NCBI GenBank assembly: GCA_016715425.1
Contig: JADKAC010000002.1
Coordinates: 433,501 to 497,500 of the forward strand
DNA from: Bacteroidota bacterium
GTDB taxonomy: Bacteria > Bacteroidota > Bacteroidia > Chitinophagales > BACL12
Direction: 5' to 3'
Length of the DNA: 64,000 bases
Below are positions 42,557 through 51,201 of the stretch, in pieces. The notes under the pieces were generated by a model that saw only the letters and a list, made by a program, of their open reading frames with translations, did no database searches and was not told the origin of the DNA. Each line of letters begins with the position of its first letter. Position 1 is the stretch's first letter. The translations under genes were made by a program, and so were the position numbers.

Positions 42557-44259
42557 ATAATCTTTCACACTATTCACGCAACAGACGCAGAGCTCTACTG
42601 CGATTATTGTTAGTTACCGCAATGCTGATATTGCTGAATTATGCATGCTCACAATTATTTTATCGCATTGATCTTACTGAAGAAAAAAGATTTTCGCTGA
42701 GCGAACCGACTAAAGAATTACTGCGCAATCAGGATGATATTATTTATGTGAAAATTTATTTGAGTGGCGACTTAACACCAAACCTGAAGCAATTGCAACA
42801 AAGCACAGTTGAAATGCTAAAACAATTTCAGGCGTATGGCAACGAAAATATTCAGTATGAAATTTCAAATCCATTTGACATTCCCGATGAAAATAATCTT
42901 GCTGCATATTTAAAAGAGTTGGAAGCGCAACAAGTATTTTCTATTCCCTTTGGTATTTCGGAAAAAGAACAGAGCAGCCGTTCCTTTTTATTTCCTTATG
43001 CTGTTGTAAATTATCATGGGAAAGATAAAACGGTGATGTTGATTGATCAAATTCAACCCCTCTCTCCTGTGTATGATCCTACAGTTGCAATTTCATTATT
43101 GGAATATAAATTTTCAAAAGCTATCCGCTTATTATCGGATGATAAAAAACCGTCCATTGCTTTTATTGCCGGTCATGATGAATTAGACACATTGTATGTT
43201 CAGGACATTGCAATTTCACTAAATGAATTGTACGATGTGTATCGTCTCGACTTACCGAATTCAGAATATATTGACACCACTTATAATGTAATTGTAATTG
43301 CAAAACCACGCAGTGCTTTCAGCGATGCAGATAAATATAAAATAGATCAGTACCTGATGTACGGCGGAAATATTTTATGGTTGATAGATCCGGTAATTGC
43401 AGATTTTGATAGCTTGAAACGCAGTGGTGAATTTACTAGTGTTGATTACGACTTGCGGATAATGGATCAGTTAATTCAATATGGTGCAAGAGTAAATAAT
43501 ACGATAATTCAGGATAAGCAATGCACAAATATTATGGTACCGTTTGGCAATACATTTCAACCTCGCCCCTGGCTATACAATCCAATTATTACCGGTTTTA
43601 ATAAACAAAGTCCGATTGTAAAAAACATTGATGCCATTGAAGGAAAGTTTATGAGTACTGTAGATACACTTGCAGTGCCCGGCATTAAAAAAACTATTTT
43701 GCTCACCACCTCTCCTGCAAGCAGGTTTCTTATAAGTCCTACCCGTATTACTTATAATATTGTGCAATCGCAATATATGCCTAAAGATGAGCAGTTTAAT
43801 AAACCCAATTTACCGGTGGCTGTATTATTAGAAGGAAATTTTACTTCTGCTTTTATATCACGTAAACCCACAGCAAAATTATTAGAGCAACAGCGCATTG
43901 GTAATGGTGTATTTAAAGAGAAGGGCGAAACTGCAAAAATGATAGTGATTGGCGATGGTGATATGATAAAAAATTATGTGGATCAGGAAGGGAAAATATA
44001 TCCGTTGGGAGCAAATAATATTGAGAAATATATATTCGGGAATAAAGATTTTCTTTTGAATTGCATTGAATATTTAAGTGATCTCAGTGGACTAATGGAA
44101 ACTCGTGCTAAAGAAGTAAAATTGCGACCACTTAATCAGGAACGTGTGAAAGCAGACCGCACCCAATGGCAAATCATTAATATTGCGGTTCCAATATTTT
44201 TACTTTATTTGTTCAGCGGTATTTATAATTATATACGCAACAGGAAATACAATCATTAA
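42550..44259 (+). CDS. gldG: Gliding motility-associated ABC transporter substrate-binding protein GldG
   Basis: A 569-residue protein with one N-terminal helix (LLRLLLVTAMLILLNYACSQLF) and one C-terminal helix (INIAVPIFLLYLFSGIY). A large periplasmic part carries the Gldg motif EEKRFSLSEPTKELLRNQDDIIYVKIYLSGDL, as in the ABC-type uncharacterised substrate domain (Gldg_ABC_2). The start overlaps the gldF stop. In Bacteroidota it completes the GldAFG transporter. Confidence 0.9.
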   Translation: MVNNLSHYSRNRRRALLRLLLVTAMLILLNYACSQLFYRIDLTEEKRFSLSEPTKELLRNQDDIIYVKIYLSGDLTPNLKQLQQSTVEMLKQFQAYGNENIQYEISNPFDIPDENNLAAYLKELEAQQVFSIPFGISEKEQSSRSFLFPYAVVNYHGKDKTVMLIDQIQPLSPVYDPTVAISLLEYKFSKAIRLLSDDKKPSIAFIAGHDELDTLYVQDIAISLNELYDVYRLDLPNSEYIDTTYNVIVIAKPRSAFSDADKYKIDQYLMYGGNILWLIDPVIADFDSLKRSGEFTSVDYDLRIMDQLIQYGARVNNTIIQDKQCTNIMVPFGNTFQPRPWLYNPIITGFNKQSPIVKNIDAIEGKFMSTVDTLAVPGIKKTILLTTSPASRFLISPTRITYNIVQSQYMPKDEQFNKPNLPVAVLLEGNFTSAFISRKPTAKLLEQQRIGNGVFKEKGETAKMIVIGDGDMIKNYVDQEGKIYPLGANNIEKYIFGNKDFLLNCIEYLSDLSGLMETRAKEVKLRPLNQERVKADRTQWQIINIAVPIFLLYLFSGIYNYIRNRKYNH

Positions 44260-44260
44260 C

Positions 44261-45313
44261 ATGAAAAGAAATTTATTCTATTTCGCAATAGTTATTATTC
44301 TCGGCACAATTGCTTTTTTTATTTTTAATAAAAAGGATACCGGTTCCTTTGAAAGCAATGAAGCAGAATTTAAAGTAAGCGATACCGCAAGTATTGGAAA
44401 AATATTTCTAGCTGATTTAAAAGGCAATACTATTCTCGTGGAACGCAAAGAAGGCTATTGGGAAGTAAATAATTCTTTTCATGCAAGGCCCGAAATTGTA
44501 CAGAGTTTACTCATCACTTTTATGCAATTGGAAGTGAATGCACCTGTTGCTAAATCCATGTACAATACAGTTGTTAGAGATATTGCCGGCGATCATATTA
44601 AAGTGGAGATTTACAATCGAAAAAACAAAAAACTAAAAAGCTATTTTATCGGATCTCCCAACAGTTCTTATCGTGGCAACTTCATGTTGATGGAAGGTTC
44701 TAAAGTTCCTTTTGTAGTTACTATACCCGGATTTCAGGGATTCGTTTCCTCACGATTTTTCTTAGAACCGGATCAATGGAAAGATAGAAGCATTTTTGCT
44801 TACAACCCTGCTGCAATAATAAAAGTAGAAGTAGAATATCCGCATATTCCCGATTCTTCTTTCACTATTTTGCGCACTAATGATTCTGTATTTACAATGC
44901 AAAGCACTACTTCGGGAACTATGAATCCGGAGTTAGGCAGATATTTTTTCAATCAGTTTAAAAGACTGAATTGTGAATTTTATGTGATTGATAATTTTAT
45001 CATGGATTCGTTGTTGCAAGAAAAACCGGTGTGCATTATCACCGTTACAAATAATGAAGGCAAAGAAAATACTGTGGATATTTATTTCAAACCAATTGGA
45101 TTTACCAGTCGCACACAATTTGCTAAAGGAGATGTGGAATTAAGCTATGACGTTGACAAATTCTACGCAATCTTCAACGATAAACAAAGTCTTGCAGTGA
45201 TTCAGAATTTTGTTTTCGGAAAATTATTTATTGGCCCGCATTATTTCTATCGTACACGGCCGGCACAGGAGAATTTATTATTGGATGCAATTACAAAACC
45301 TCTGGCAAATTAA
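44261..45313 (+). CDS. DUF4340 domain protein, GldAFG-associated
   Basis: The ATG at 44261 gives 350 residues (MKRNLFYFAIVIILGTIAFFIF), one nucleotide after the gldG stop. It has one N-terminal helix and a DUF4340-like periplasmic part: VSDTASIGKIFLADLKGNTILVERKEGYWEVN, then DPxxWKDRSIF-like EPDQWKDRSIFAYNPAAI. DUF4340 proteins recur after gldG or its homologues and probably form part of the same periplasmic assembly. The exact role is unknown. Confidence 0.85.
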   Translation: MKRNLFYFAIVIILGTIAFFIFNKKDTGSFESNEAEFKVSDTASIGKIFLADLKGNTILVERKEGYWEVNNSFHARPEIVQSLLITFMQLEVNAPVAKSMYNTVVRDIAGDHIKVEIYNRKNKKLKSYFIGSPNSSYRGNFMLMEGSKVPFVVTIPGFQGFVSSRFFLEPDQWKDRSIFAYNPAAIIKVEVEYPHIPDSSFTILRTNDSVFTMQSTTSGTMNPELGRYFFNQFKRLNCEFYVIDNFIMDSLLQEKPVCIITVTNNEGKENTVDIYFKPIGFTSRTQFAKGDVELSYDVDKFYAIFNDKQSLAVIQNFVFGKLFIGPHYFYRTRPAQENLLLDAITKPLAN

Positions 45314-45326
45314 ATTGAAGTTTTGA

Positions 45327-46904
45327 TTATTGCTTTATCAATGCATTAAAAACAGAGCCCTGGTCTGTATCACATCGCAAAATATATATTCCTTTTACAA
45401 ATTGATTTACCGGAAATTGCAATTGTGTACCGGGAACAATGCTCATCTTGTTTTGCCAAATCAATTTACCTTCTATCGTATAGACAAATATTGATTGAAT
45501 TGAAATCGTAGAATTATTTGTAATACTGCAATTATCTGTTACAGGATTTGGATAAATTAAAATTTGGCTATTGCTTAATGATGTATGAATATCAACAGGA
45601 ATTATACGTTGCAACATTACCTTAAATAATTTATTACTCGCACTGCTTAATCCAAAATTACCTGCCTCGGCTTCTATACCTCCAAAAATATATCCGGCGA
45701 AAATTTCTCCATCAATTGCATCTAATTGAATTACATGATTGCTGTATTGTGGTACTTCAGAGGAAGGAATAAATACGGCATTGCTTCCCAACAAAGTTTC
45801 AAAAGATTCGGGATGTAAAAATTGCGCACTGCTTCCATCGGGATTTCTTATTACTGTAGAAATATCAGGAGTAAATGGAATATTTAAATCTTCTAAAACA
45901 ACTTTGTTTATTGTGTCGAAATAAAACTGACTGATGCCACCAAAAAAAGTAGTGTAAGCAATTTCTGATTCAGAATCATAAACACTCAACACCGGACAAG
46001 TATAATTACTAAAGCGATGTTGCATTGAAGAATCTACGGTGTAATTATCCTCGGATAAATACATATTAGTTAACCACGGAATATTGCTTTCGTATTGAAA
46101 TACGCCGGAGTATTCCGCTAATCCTGGAACAGCTCCGGGATACATTATTGGTTTGAAATTTAAATCACGACGATGAAAATTTATACTATCTGTTATCTGT
46201 TCCACTTCACCTACAGAAAGAGAAACACCATCATCATTTATAAAAAACTTGTAAACGCTATTTGTATAAATCTGCGTAAACATCTCCGAATGAATTTGTG
46301 TGTAGATGCCACTGAAATTCTGCCCACCAAAAAGATATGCTTTATCATTTAACCATTGTGATTCTCCACCGGTAATGCGAAACATTTCGTCAGTAATAAA
46401 TCTGAAAGCAGAATGTATTTCACCATCAGATAACAACGCCTCTTCTAAAATTTCCAGATCAACAGCAATTAATTGCGGGAACGTAATAAAAGTTAATGAT
46501 GCAGAATCCAGTCCATATCCACCGATGATATATAAGTAATTATCCCGCTGTAAAAATTCAGTATTTGTAGAACGCAACTGATCTGCTAAATTCAAATCAA
46601 GACCATACACTTCTTTAGACCAATATTCACCAGACACCGGATCGAGCATCCAAACAAAATGATTTGCCTCTTCTTGTGCAAATGGATCAGGAGGAAACAT
46701 ACCGTGCATACCTCCAATTCTTCCGGCTAAAAAAAACCATTTACCATCCCACTCTCCAAATGCGGAAGATTGCAATCCCGGCCAGTCCATCCAGGTAATT
46801 TCCTGAAGGCTGATGGAATAGGGAATAGAATCTTGTTGTGCAACGATGTGGATATAGTTACATAAAAAGGCTGTGAACACCAGTATTTTCAAGCTTTTAA
46901 ACAT
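45327..46904 (-). CDS. Secreted kelch-like protein with T9SS sorting domain
   Basis: I start at 46904 (MFKSLKILVFTAFLCNYIHIVAQ), since a TATCTTTG box at 46910-46917 lies inside the longer frame to 46946. The 525-residue protein has a beta-propeller-like body (EWDGKWFFLAGRIGGMHG, NYLYIIGGYG, KAYLFGGQNFSG, AGYIFGGIEAEAG, kelch-type GG turns) and ends with the T9SS domain ILIYPNPVTDNCSI ... VKGIYILRCDT. The two genes on either side converge with or diverge from it; its end lies 13 nt from the DUF4340 stop. Confidence 0.86.
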   Translation of the reverse strand: MFKSLKILVFTAFLCNYIHIVAQQDSIPYSISLQEITWMDWPGLQSSAFGEWDGKWFFLAGRIGGMHGMFPPDPFAQEEANHFVWMLDPVSGEYWSKEVYGLDLNLADQLRSTNTEFLQRDNYLYIIGGYGLDSASLTFITFPQLIAVDLEILEEALLSDGEIHSAFRFITDEMFRITGGESQWLNDKAYLFGGQNFSGIYTQIHSEMFTQIYTNSVYKFFINDDGVSLSVGEVEQITDSINFHRRDLNFKPIMYPGAVPGLAEYSGVFQYESNIPWLTNMYLSEDNYTVDSSMQHRFSNYTCPVLSVYDSESEIAYTTFFGGISQFYFDTINKVVLEDLNIPFTPDISTVIRNPDGSSAQFLHPESFETLLGSNAVFIPSSEVPQYSNHVIQLDAIDGEIFAGYIFGGIEAEAGNFGLSSASNKLFKVMLQRIIPVDIHTSLSNSQILIYPNPVTDNCSITNNSTISIQSIFVYTIEGKLIWQNKMSIVPGTQLQFPVNQFVKGIYILRCDTDQGSVFNALIKQ

Positions 46905-46909
46905 AGTGT

Positions 46910-46917
46910 CAAAGATA
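46910..46917 (-). promoter_or_regulatory. -7 promoter box TATCTTTG for the kelch-like gene
   Basis: The minus-strand box ends 5 nt before the ATG at 46904. It supports that start and predicts a leaderless mRNA. Confidence 0.55.
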
Positions 46918-46936
46918 CTTTGTAATCCACTATCTG

Positions 46937-46970
46937 TTGAAAACAAATTAAACCCTTATAATTACCTTTG
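46937..46970 (+). promoter_or_regulatory. Promoter of dnaN
   Basis: TTG (46937-46939) and TACCTTTG (46963-46970), spaced 23 nt, match the Bacteroidota promoter consensus. Transcription would start about 15-20 nt before the dnaN ATG. Confidence 0.65.
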
Positions 46971-46993
46971 GTCAAAATAAAAGAGCCTTATAA

Positions 46994-48112
46994 ATGAAAT
47001 TTATTGTAAGCACCACATCGTTGCTCCGCAATCTGCAGATGGTGAATGGAGTGATTAGCAGCAACACTGTATTACCAATATTGGAAGATTTTCTTTTTGA
47101 ATTAAATAAAAATCAACTGACTATTTCGGGTACTGATTTAGAAACTTCCATTACAACTACTCTTGATATTGAATCAAAAGTGGAAGGAAAGGTGGCGATA
47201 CCTGCCCGCATTTTAGTGGAATATCTGAAAACATTACCCGAGCAACCACTTACTATTGATATAGATGAAGAATCTTTCGCAGTGGAAATAACTACAGACA
47301 GAGGTAAGTATAAACTGAACGGTGAAAACGGAAATGATTTCCCCCGCATTCCTGTGGCTGATGAAGTGAGCGAGCTTACTTTGAGTACTAGCGTATTGCA
47401 GAAGGCGATAAATAAAACGTTATTTGCAGCAAGTACGGATGAATTGCGTCCGCAAATGACGGGTGTATATTTTCAATTGAGTAATGAAGGGATCACTTTT
47501 GTTGCCACGGATGCACATAAACTTGTGCGCTATAAAAGAACAGATACCAAGCACGATAAAAACAATTCTTTCATCGTTCCAAAACGTGCATTAAATCTTT
47601 TAAAATCTGTGTTGCCTGCGGAAGATTCTCAAGTACAGATTTCTTACAACAGCTCTAATGCATTTTTTATATTTAATGATATCAAACTTATTTGCCGTTT
47701 GATTGATGCTCGTTATCCTGATTATAATGCAGTGATACCAAAAGACAATCCGAATAAATTATTGGTGAGCCGTGCAGATTTACTAAACACCTTGCGTCGT
47801 GTAATGATATTTTCAAACAAAACAACACATCAGGTGAATTTAAAAATTAATGGCAATGCACTTACTATGTCAGCACAGGATCTTGACTTTAATAATGAGG
47901 CAAAAGAAAGTTTGGACTGTCAATATTCAGGTGAGGATATGGAGATTGGTTTTAATGCAAAATTTTTATTGGAGATGCTGAATGCAATGGATAATGAAGA
48001 AGTAAAAATGGAACTCTCTACACCTTCCAGGGCCGGGATCTTATTACCTACAGAAGCAGAAGATGGAGAAGACTTATTGATGTTGGTGATGCCTGTTATG
48101 ATTAATGTTTAA
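46994..48112 (+). CDS. dnaN: DNA polymerase III subunit beta (sliding clamp)
   Basis: A 372-residue clamp. It has the three-domain repeat pattern with MKFIVSTTSLLRNLQMVNGVI at the N-terminus, ISGTDLETSI, FVATDAHKLVRYK, and the C-terminal LMLVMPVMI(N). It forms a ring on DNA that tethers polymerase III. In many Bacteroidota the gldFG genes lie beside dnaN, as here. It is divergent from the kelch-like gene and ends at a strong terminator. Confidence 0.96.
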   Translation: MKFIVSTTSLLRNLQMVNGVISSNTVLPILEDFLFELNKNQLTISGTDLETSITTTLDIESKVEGKVAIPARILVEYLKTLPEQPLTIDIDEESFAVEITTDRGKYKLNGENGNDFPRIPVADEVSELTLSTSVLQKAINKTLFAASTDELRPQMTGVYFQLSNEGITFVATDAHKLVRYKRTDTKHDKNNSFIVPKRALNLLKSVLPAEDSQVQISYNSSNAFFIFNDIKLICRLIDARYPDYNAVIPKDNPNKLLVSRADLLNTLRRVMIFSNKTTHQVNLKINGNALTMSAQDLDFNNEAKESLDCQYSGEDMEIGFNAKFLLEMLNAMDNEEVKMELSTPSRAGILLPTEAEDGEDLLMLVMPVMINV

Positions 48113-48133
48113 TTTCTTTTTTAAGTAAAATAT

Positions 48134-48161
48134 AAAACCATCTTTCGAGATGGTTTTTTTT
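48134..48161 (+). terminator. Rho-independent terminator after dnaN
   Basis: AAAACCATCT and AGATGGTTTT form a 10-bp stem with a TTCG tetraloop, followed by T residues. Confidence 0.92.
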
Positions 48162-48447
48162 ATGTAATTAAAATATTTACCACATAGATACTTTGATAAA
48201 AACCAAATAATACTTAATTTTTTTTACCACATAGGAGGCACATAGAAATATAAAAGATAAGTTTTCATTTTATTTATTTGTGAAATAATTCTTCCAACTC
48301 ACCCCTGCCCCTCTCTTCGGAAGAGAGGGGATTATCCGTGTGAATTTTAGTTTATTTATGAACTCTTTAACCTCATAGATACATAGAAAATAAAAAAGAT
48401 AAGTTTTCAATAGAATTTAACCTATGTACCTATGTGGTTAAAATATT
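48162..48447. repeat. Intergenic repeat block: CACATAG words and a CCCCTCTC REP-like hairpin
   Basis: No gene is visible. CACATAG/CTATGTG words occur at 48179-48190, 48228-48246, 48370-48385 and 48420-48440, the last in inverted orientation. AAAAGATAAGTTTTCA occurs twice (about 48255 and 48393). At 48308-48330 an 11-bp GC-rich hairpin, CCCCTCTCTTC-G-GAAGAGAGGGG, is far above the local GC content and looks like a REP-type element. Confidence 0.85.
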
Positions 48448-49329
48448 TTACTTTTTCACCACACCAAACTCAATTGTTTCTGCACCAAAATTTTTGTAGA
48501 AATTCCATATCCCGGGAATCATACTTCCCTCAAAATCGAAGATGAAATCAGCGCCGATATATTTTTTAAATATATCATCAATAAGTGTAGTCATCGCATT
48601 TAATTTTCTACCCGCTTTAGTGGAAGCCGCTAAAAGATAAATCAGCTTGTTATTACTTTTTATTATAAAAGCAGCAGCAAGAATTTGGTGATCTTTATCC
48701 GTTATCTGCACTACAAATCCTTTGTTATTTCTTACGATAGTTTGCAGTAAATTTTTCAACCTTTCGTAATCCGCATTCTTCAAGCCTTTCACTTTATCAC
48801 CAATGTTTTTACGGGTAAAATCTACAATTGCAGATGTATCTGTGCTGTAATGAATTTCAAAATTTATTTTACTAAAGCGGTGCAAATTATTTTTTACAAC
48901 ACTACTATAATTTTCATAAACAGATTCGTAGGTTTTATTCAAAGGCACTTGTTGTGTAATCCTTTGCGATAATCCGGCATGATAAGGATTTGATGCATTG
49001 AGGTGCAAATAATATTTAAAATACTTTTCTTTAAGTAATTGGATAAATGGTAAAGGTTGGTTTACCATTTCATGATTGGCGGAGAACAATCCCAACTGCT
49101 GAGTAAACAACGGTTGATAACAAGATTTAATAATATATTTTCTGTGGTAAGGTAATGGAAACACTGCTGAGTAATCATCTGCAATAAAAGCATCCCATTT
49201 ATTATTGGTAACAATATCAAGATACCAACTGTAAGCGTATGGCAAAGCATTTATGGAATTGTCAATACATGCATTCCACTTTTGCTTGTCAATATTTTTA
49301 TGTGTTATAAATTTTATCAAACCCGGCAA
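48448..49329 (-). CDS. FemAB/GNAT-like acyltransferase, translationally coupled to the deiminase gene
   Basis: A 293-residue soluble protein from a TTG codon that follows the preceding gene's TGA without a gap (TGATTG). Its fold is GNAT/FemAB-like: a N-terminal helical part, and a C-terminal half with GFVVQITDKDHQILAAAFIIKSNNKLIYLLAASTKAGRKLNAM and FDFEGSMIPGIWNFYKNFGAE, a pattern seen in BioF2/peptidoglycan-bridge-type transferases. The acceptor is unknown. The start codon could instead be an ATT or a later codon. Translation is probably coupled to the upstream gene. Confidence 0.7.
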   Translation of the reverse strand: MPGLIKFITHKNIDKQKWNACIDNSINALPYAYSWYLDIVTNNKWDAFIADDYSAVFPLPYHRKYIIKSCYQPLFTQQLGLFSANHEMVNQPLPFIQLLKEKYFKYYLHLNASNPYHAGLSQRITQQVPLNKTYESVYENYSSVVKNNLHRFSKINFEIHYSTDTSAIVDFTRKNIGDKVKGLKNADYERLKNLLQTIVRNNKGFVVQITDKDHQILAAAFIIKSNNKLIYLLAASTKAGRKLNAMTTLIDDIFKKYIGADFIFDFEGSMIPGIWNFYKNFGAETIEFGVVKK

Positions 49330-51102
49330 TCACAATTTTACAACTTTTATAGTAGCCGTTGTATTGCCTGAATAATATTGGAGTAAATAATTACCTGAAG
49401 GAAATGTTTGCATGGGTATATTAAAATTAAAATCAGTGCCGGATATTTCCGGTTGCTGATAAATAATTTGTCCGGTAATGTCTTTGATAACAAATCCTAA
49501 TTCGATAAAATCATCAGAGGATGCATAAAAATGTAAATTATCAACTACCGGATTTGGATAGACATTAAAAGCGATATCTAAAAAATCATCTGTTGAAATT
49601 TCAGCAAGTATTTCCCCCACTCTAAAATGCCAGAAACCATCCGGTGCTGTTATCGGCCTCACTTGTTCCTTTCCATTATTTGCTTTTGCATAGATGTAAT
49701 ATTCAACTAAACTACCCATGGGTTGTGCAGGAATATATCCAGTCCATAAATTTAAAGCTGCATCTGTTAAAACCATTTCAGATGATAACCAATTTATTCC
49801 ATCCGTTGAATAAAAAATTGTAGAAACATCAATTCCATCCTTATGCAATATCCAGCTATTCACTACATAATCCGAACTGCTATTTTCTGTATCCGCTAAT
49901 GGTTGATGTGTTATTACCAATGGATCATTTGTACTTATTTCTTTGGTGATACAATGTATAGCACCAAGCGATTGAATAATATCATTACATTCAATTCCCA
50001 CCACATTATAACCGGGTAAATGTGCTTTTAAAATTCTGATTGCCGTTGTATCATATTGTTCTTCATATACAGGCACCAACACAGTTTTATTTATAAAAAC
50101 ACAATTCGTATATGTTCTGTAATCTCCCGTATTCCAACCCGCACCTTCGTCAGGATATTGATCTTCAAAATCCGGTGGCATAGGTATGCGTACTACTTTA
50201 TATGGAGTACCAAATACACTATTATAATTGTCGAGAATATATTGCAGATTTTCTTCTATCTGCGGACCATCAGCAACACCTTCAGGATATTCGCCTACCA
50301 ATAATGTTTCTTCATCCAACAATTTCAAATGCATATCAATATGATGAATTTCATCATAAGGCAATGTTTCCATTTTTATATAGCGATTGATACCCATAAA
50401 CTGCAACATGATAGAATCAATTTCTGATTCTGATTTTGCCGATAAGCTAAAATCATATCCATCATTTTCATCTAAAATTAATTTTGAAGAAAATCCTGTT
50501 CCCCAACCATCCGTCATAAAATTTCCACCGGTATGTACTAAATCGTATGGAACATCAATTGTCTGATAAATTGGCAAGTCTGCATATTCGGCCATCACTC
50601 CGGGAATGGCATCATCTTCAGGTCGTGGACGATTATATACCCAATCAATCAGATATAAAGAGTCGGTGTTGTTTTTATAAATATTCCATGGGCCATAATC
50701 ACGAATCCAAATAGAATTAAATGCAGTCTGGATATAAAAAATATTTTCAAGGCTTATTCCATTAGTTATTAAGTTTGATTTTACACTATTGGAATCATCA
50801 CACACAATATATACATCACATTCTTCACGGGCATATTTTACAATATCTCTTACTATCGGGATATAACTTGTCCATGTTACCATCAATGCATCTATCTCTT
50901 CCCATTCGGCACTTGCCCGAACAGGTGATTGTGGTGGAGTAACAATTCCATTTAAACTATAATAAGGAATATTACAACGTTTTAAATCTAATTCCCAGGG
51001 CGCATATCCATTTGGCAACACAGGAGCTTGCGCAAAGCTTATCCCTGAATAAAGAAACAAAAGGAAAATAAATTTACTCAGGACAATTAGGCGGTTAAGC
51101 AT
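49330..51102 (-). CDS. Secreted agmatine/peptidylarginine deiminase-like protein with T9SS sorting domain
   Basis: A 590-residue protein with a signal peptide (VLSKFIFLLFLYSGISFAQ). The catalytic domain (about residues 40-405) belongs to the guanidine-modifying superfamily: WIRDYGPWNIY, DLVHTGGNFMTDGWGTGFSS, EIHHIDMHLKLLDEET and the Cys site SLGAIHCITKEI. The Asp, His and Cys pattern fits agmatine deiminase/PAD_porph. A beta domain and a T9SS sorting domain follow (VYPNPVVDNLHF). It would convert arginine-type guanidinium groups to ureido groups outside the cell. Agmatine deiminases are normally cytoplasmic, so export suggests a peptidylarginine-deiminase-like role (inference). Confidence 0.87.
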   Translation of the reverse strand: MLNRLIVLSKFIFLLFLYSGISFAQAPVLPNGYAPWELDLKRCNIPYYSLNGIVTPPQSPVRASAEWEEIDALMVTWTSYIPIVRDIVKYAREECDVYIVCDDSNSVKSNLITNGISLENIFYIQTAFNSIWIRDYGPWNIYKNNTDSLYLIDWVYNRPRPEDDAIPGVMAEYADLPIYQTIDVPYDLVHTGGNFMTDGWGTGFSSKLILDENDGYDFSLSAKSESEIDSIMLQFMGINRYIKMETLPYDEIHHIDMHLKLLDEETLLVGEYPEGVADGPQIEENLQYILDNYNSVFGTPYKVVRIPMPPDFEDQYPDEGAGWNTGDYRTYTNCVFINKTVLVPVYEEQYDTTAIRILKAHLPGYNVVGIECNDIIQSLGAIHCITKEISTNDPLVITHQPLADTENSSSDYVVNSWILHKDGIDVSTIFYSTDGINWLSSEMVLTDAALNLWTGYIPAQPMGSLVEYYIYAKANNGKEQVRPITAPDGFWHFRVGEILAEISTDDFLDIAFNVYPNPVVDNLHFYASSDDFIELGFVIKDITGQIIYQQPEISGTDFNFNIPMQTFPSGNYLLQYYSGNTTATIKVVKL

Positions 51103-51122
51103 TGATTTGAGTGAATGGATTT

Positions 51123-51130
51123 CAAAAATA
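51123..51130 (-). promoter_or_regulatory. -7 promoter box TATTTTTG for deiminase gene
   Basis: Minus-strand TATTTTTG fits TAnnTTTG and lies 20 nt upstream of the ATG at 51102. No clear -33 element. Confidence 0.45.
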
Positions 51131-51201
51131 TACTAAATAAAATAAGAAATAGAAAAGCTTAAATGAACCTTTCGCTTCTGTGATTTATTTTCACACCATA
51201 A

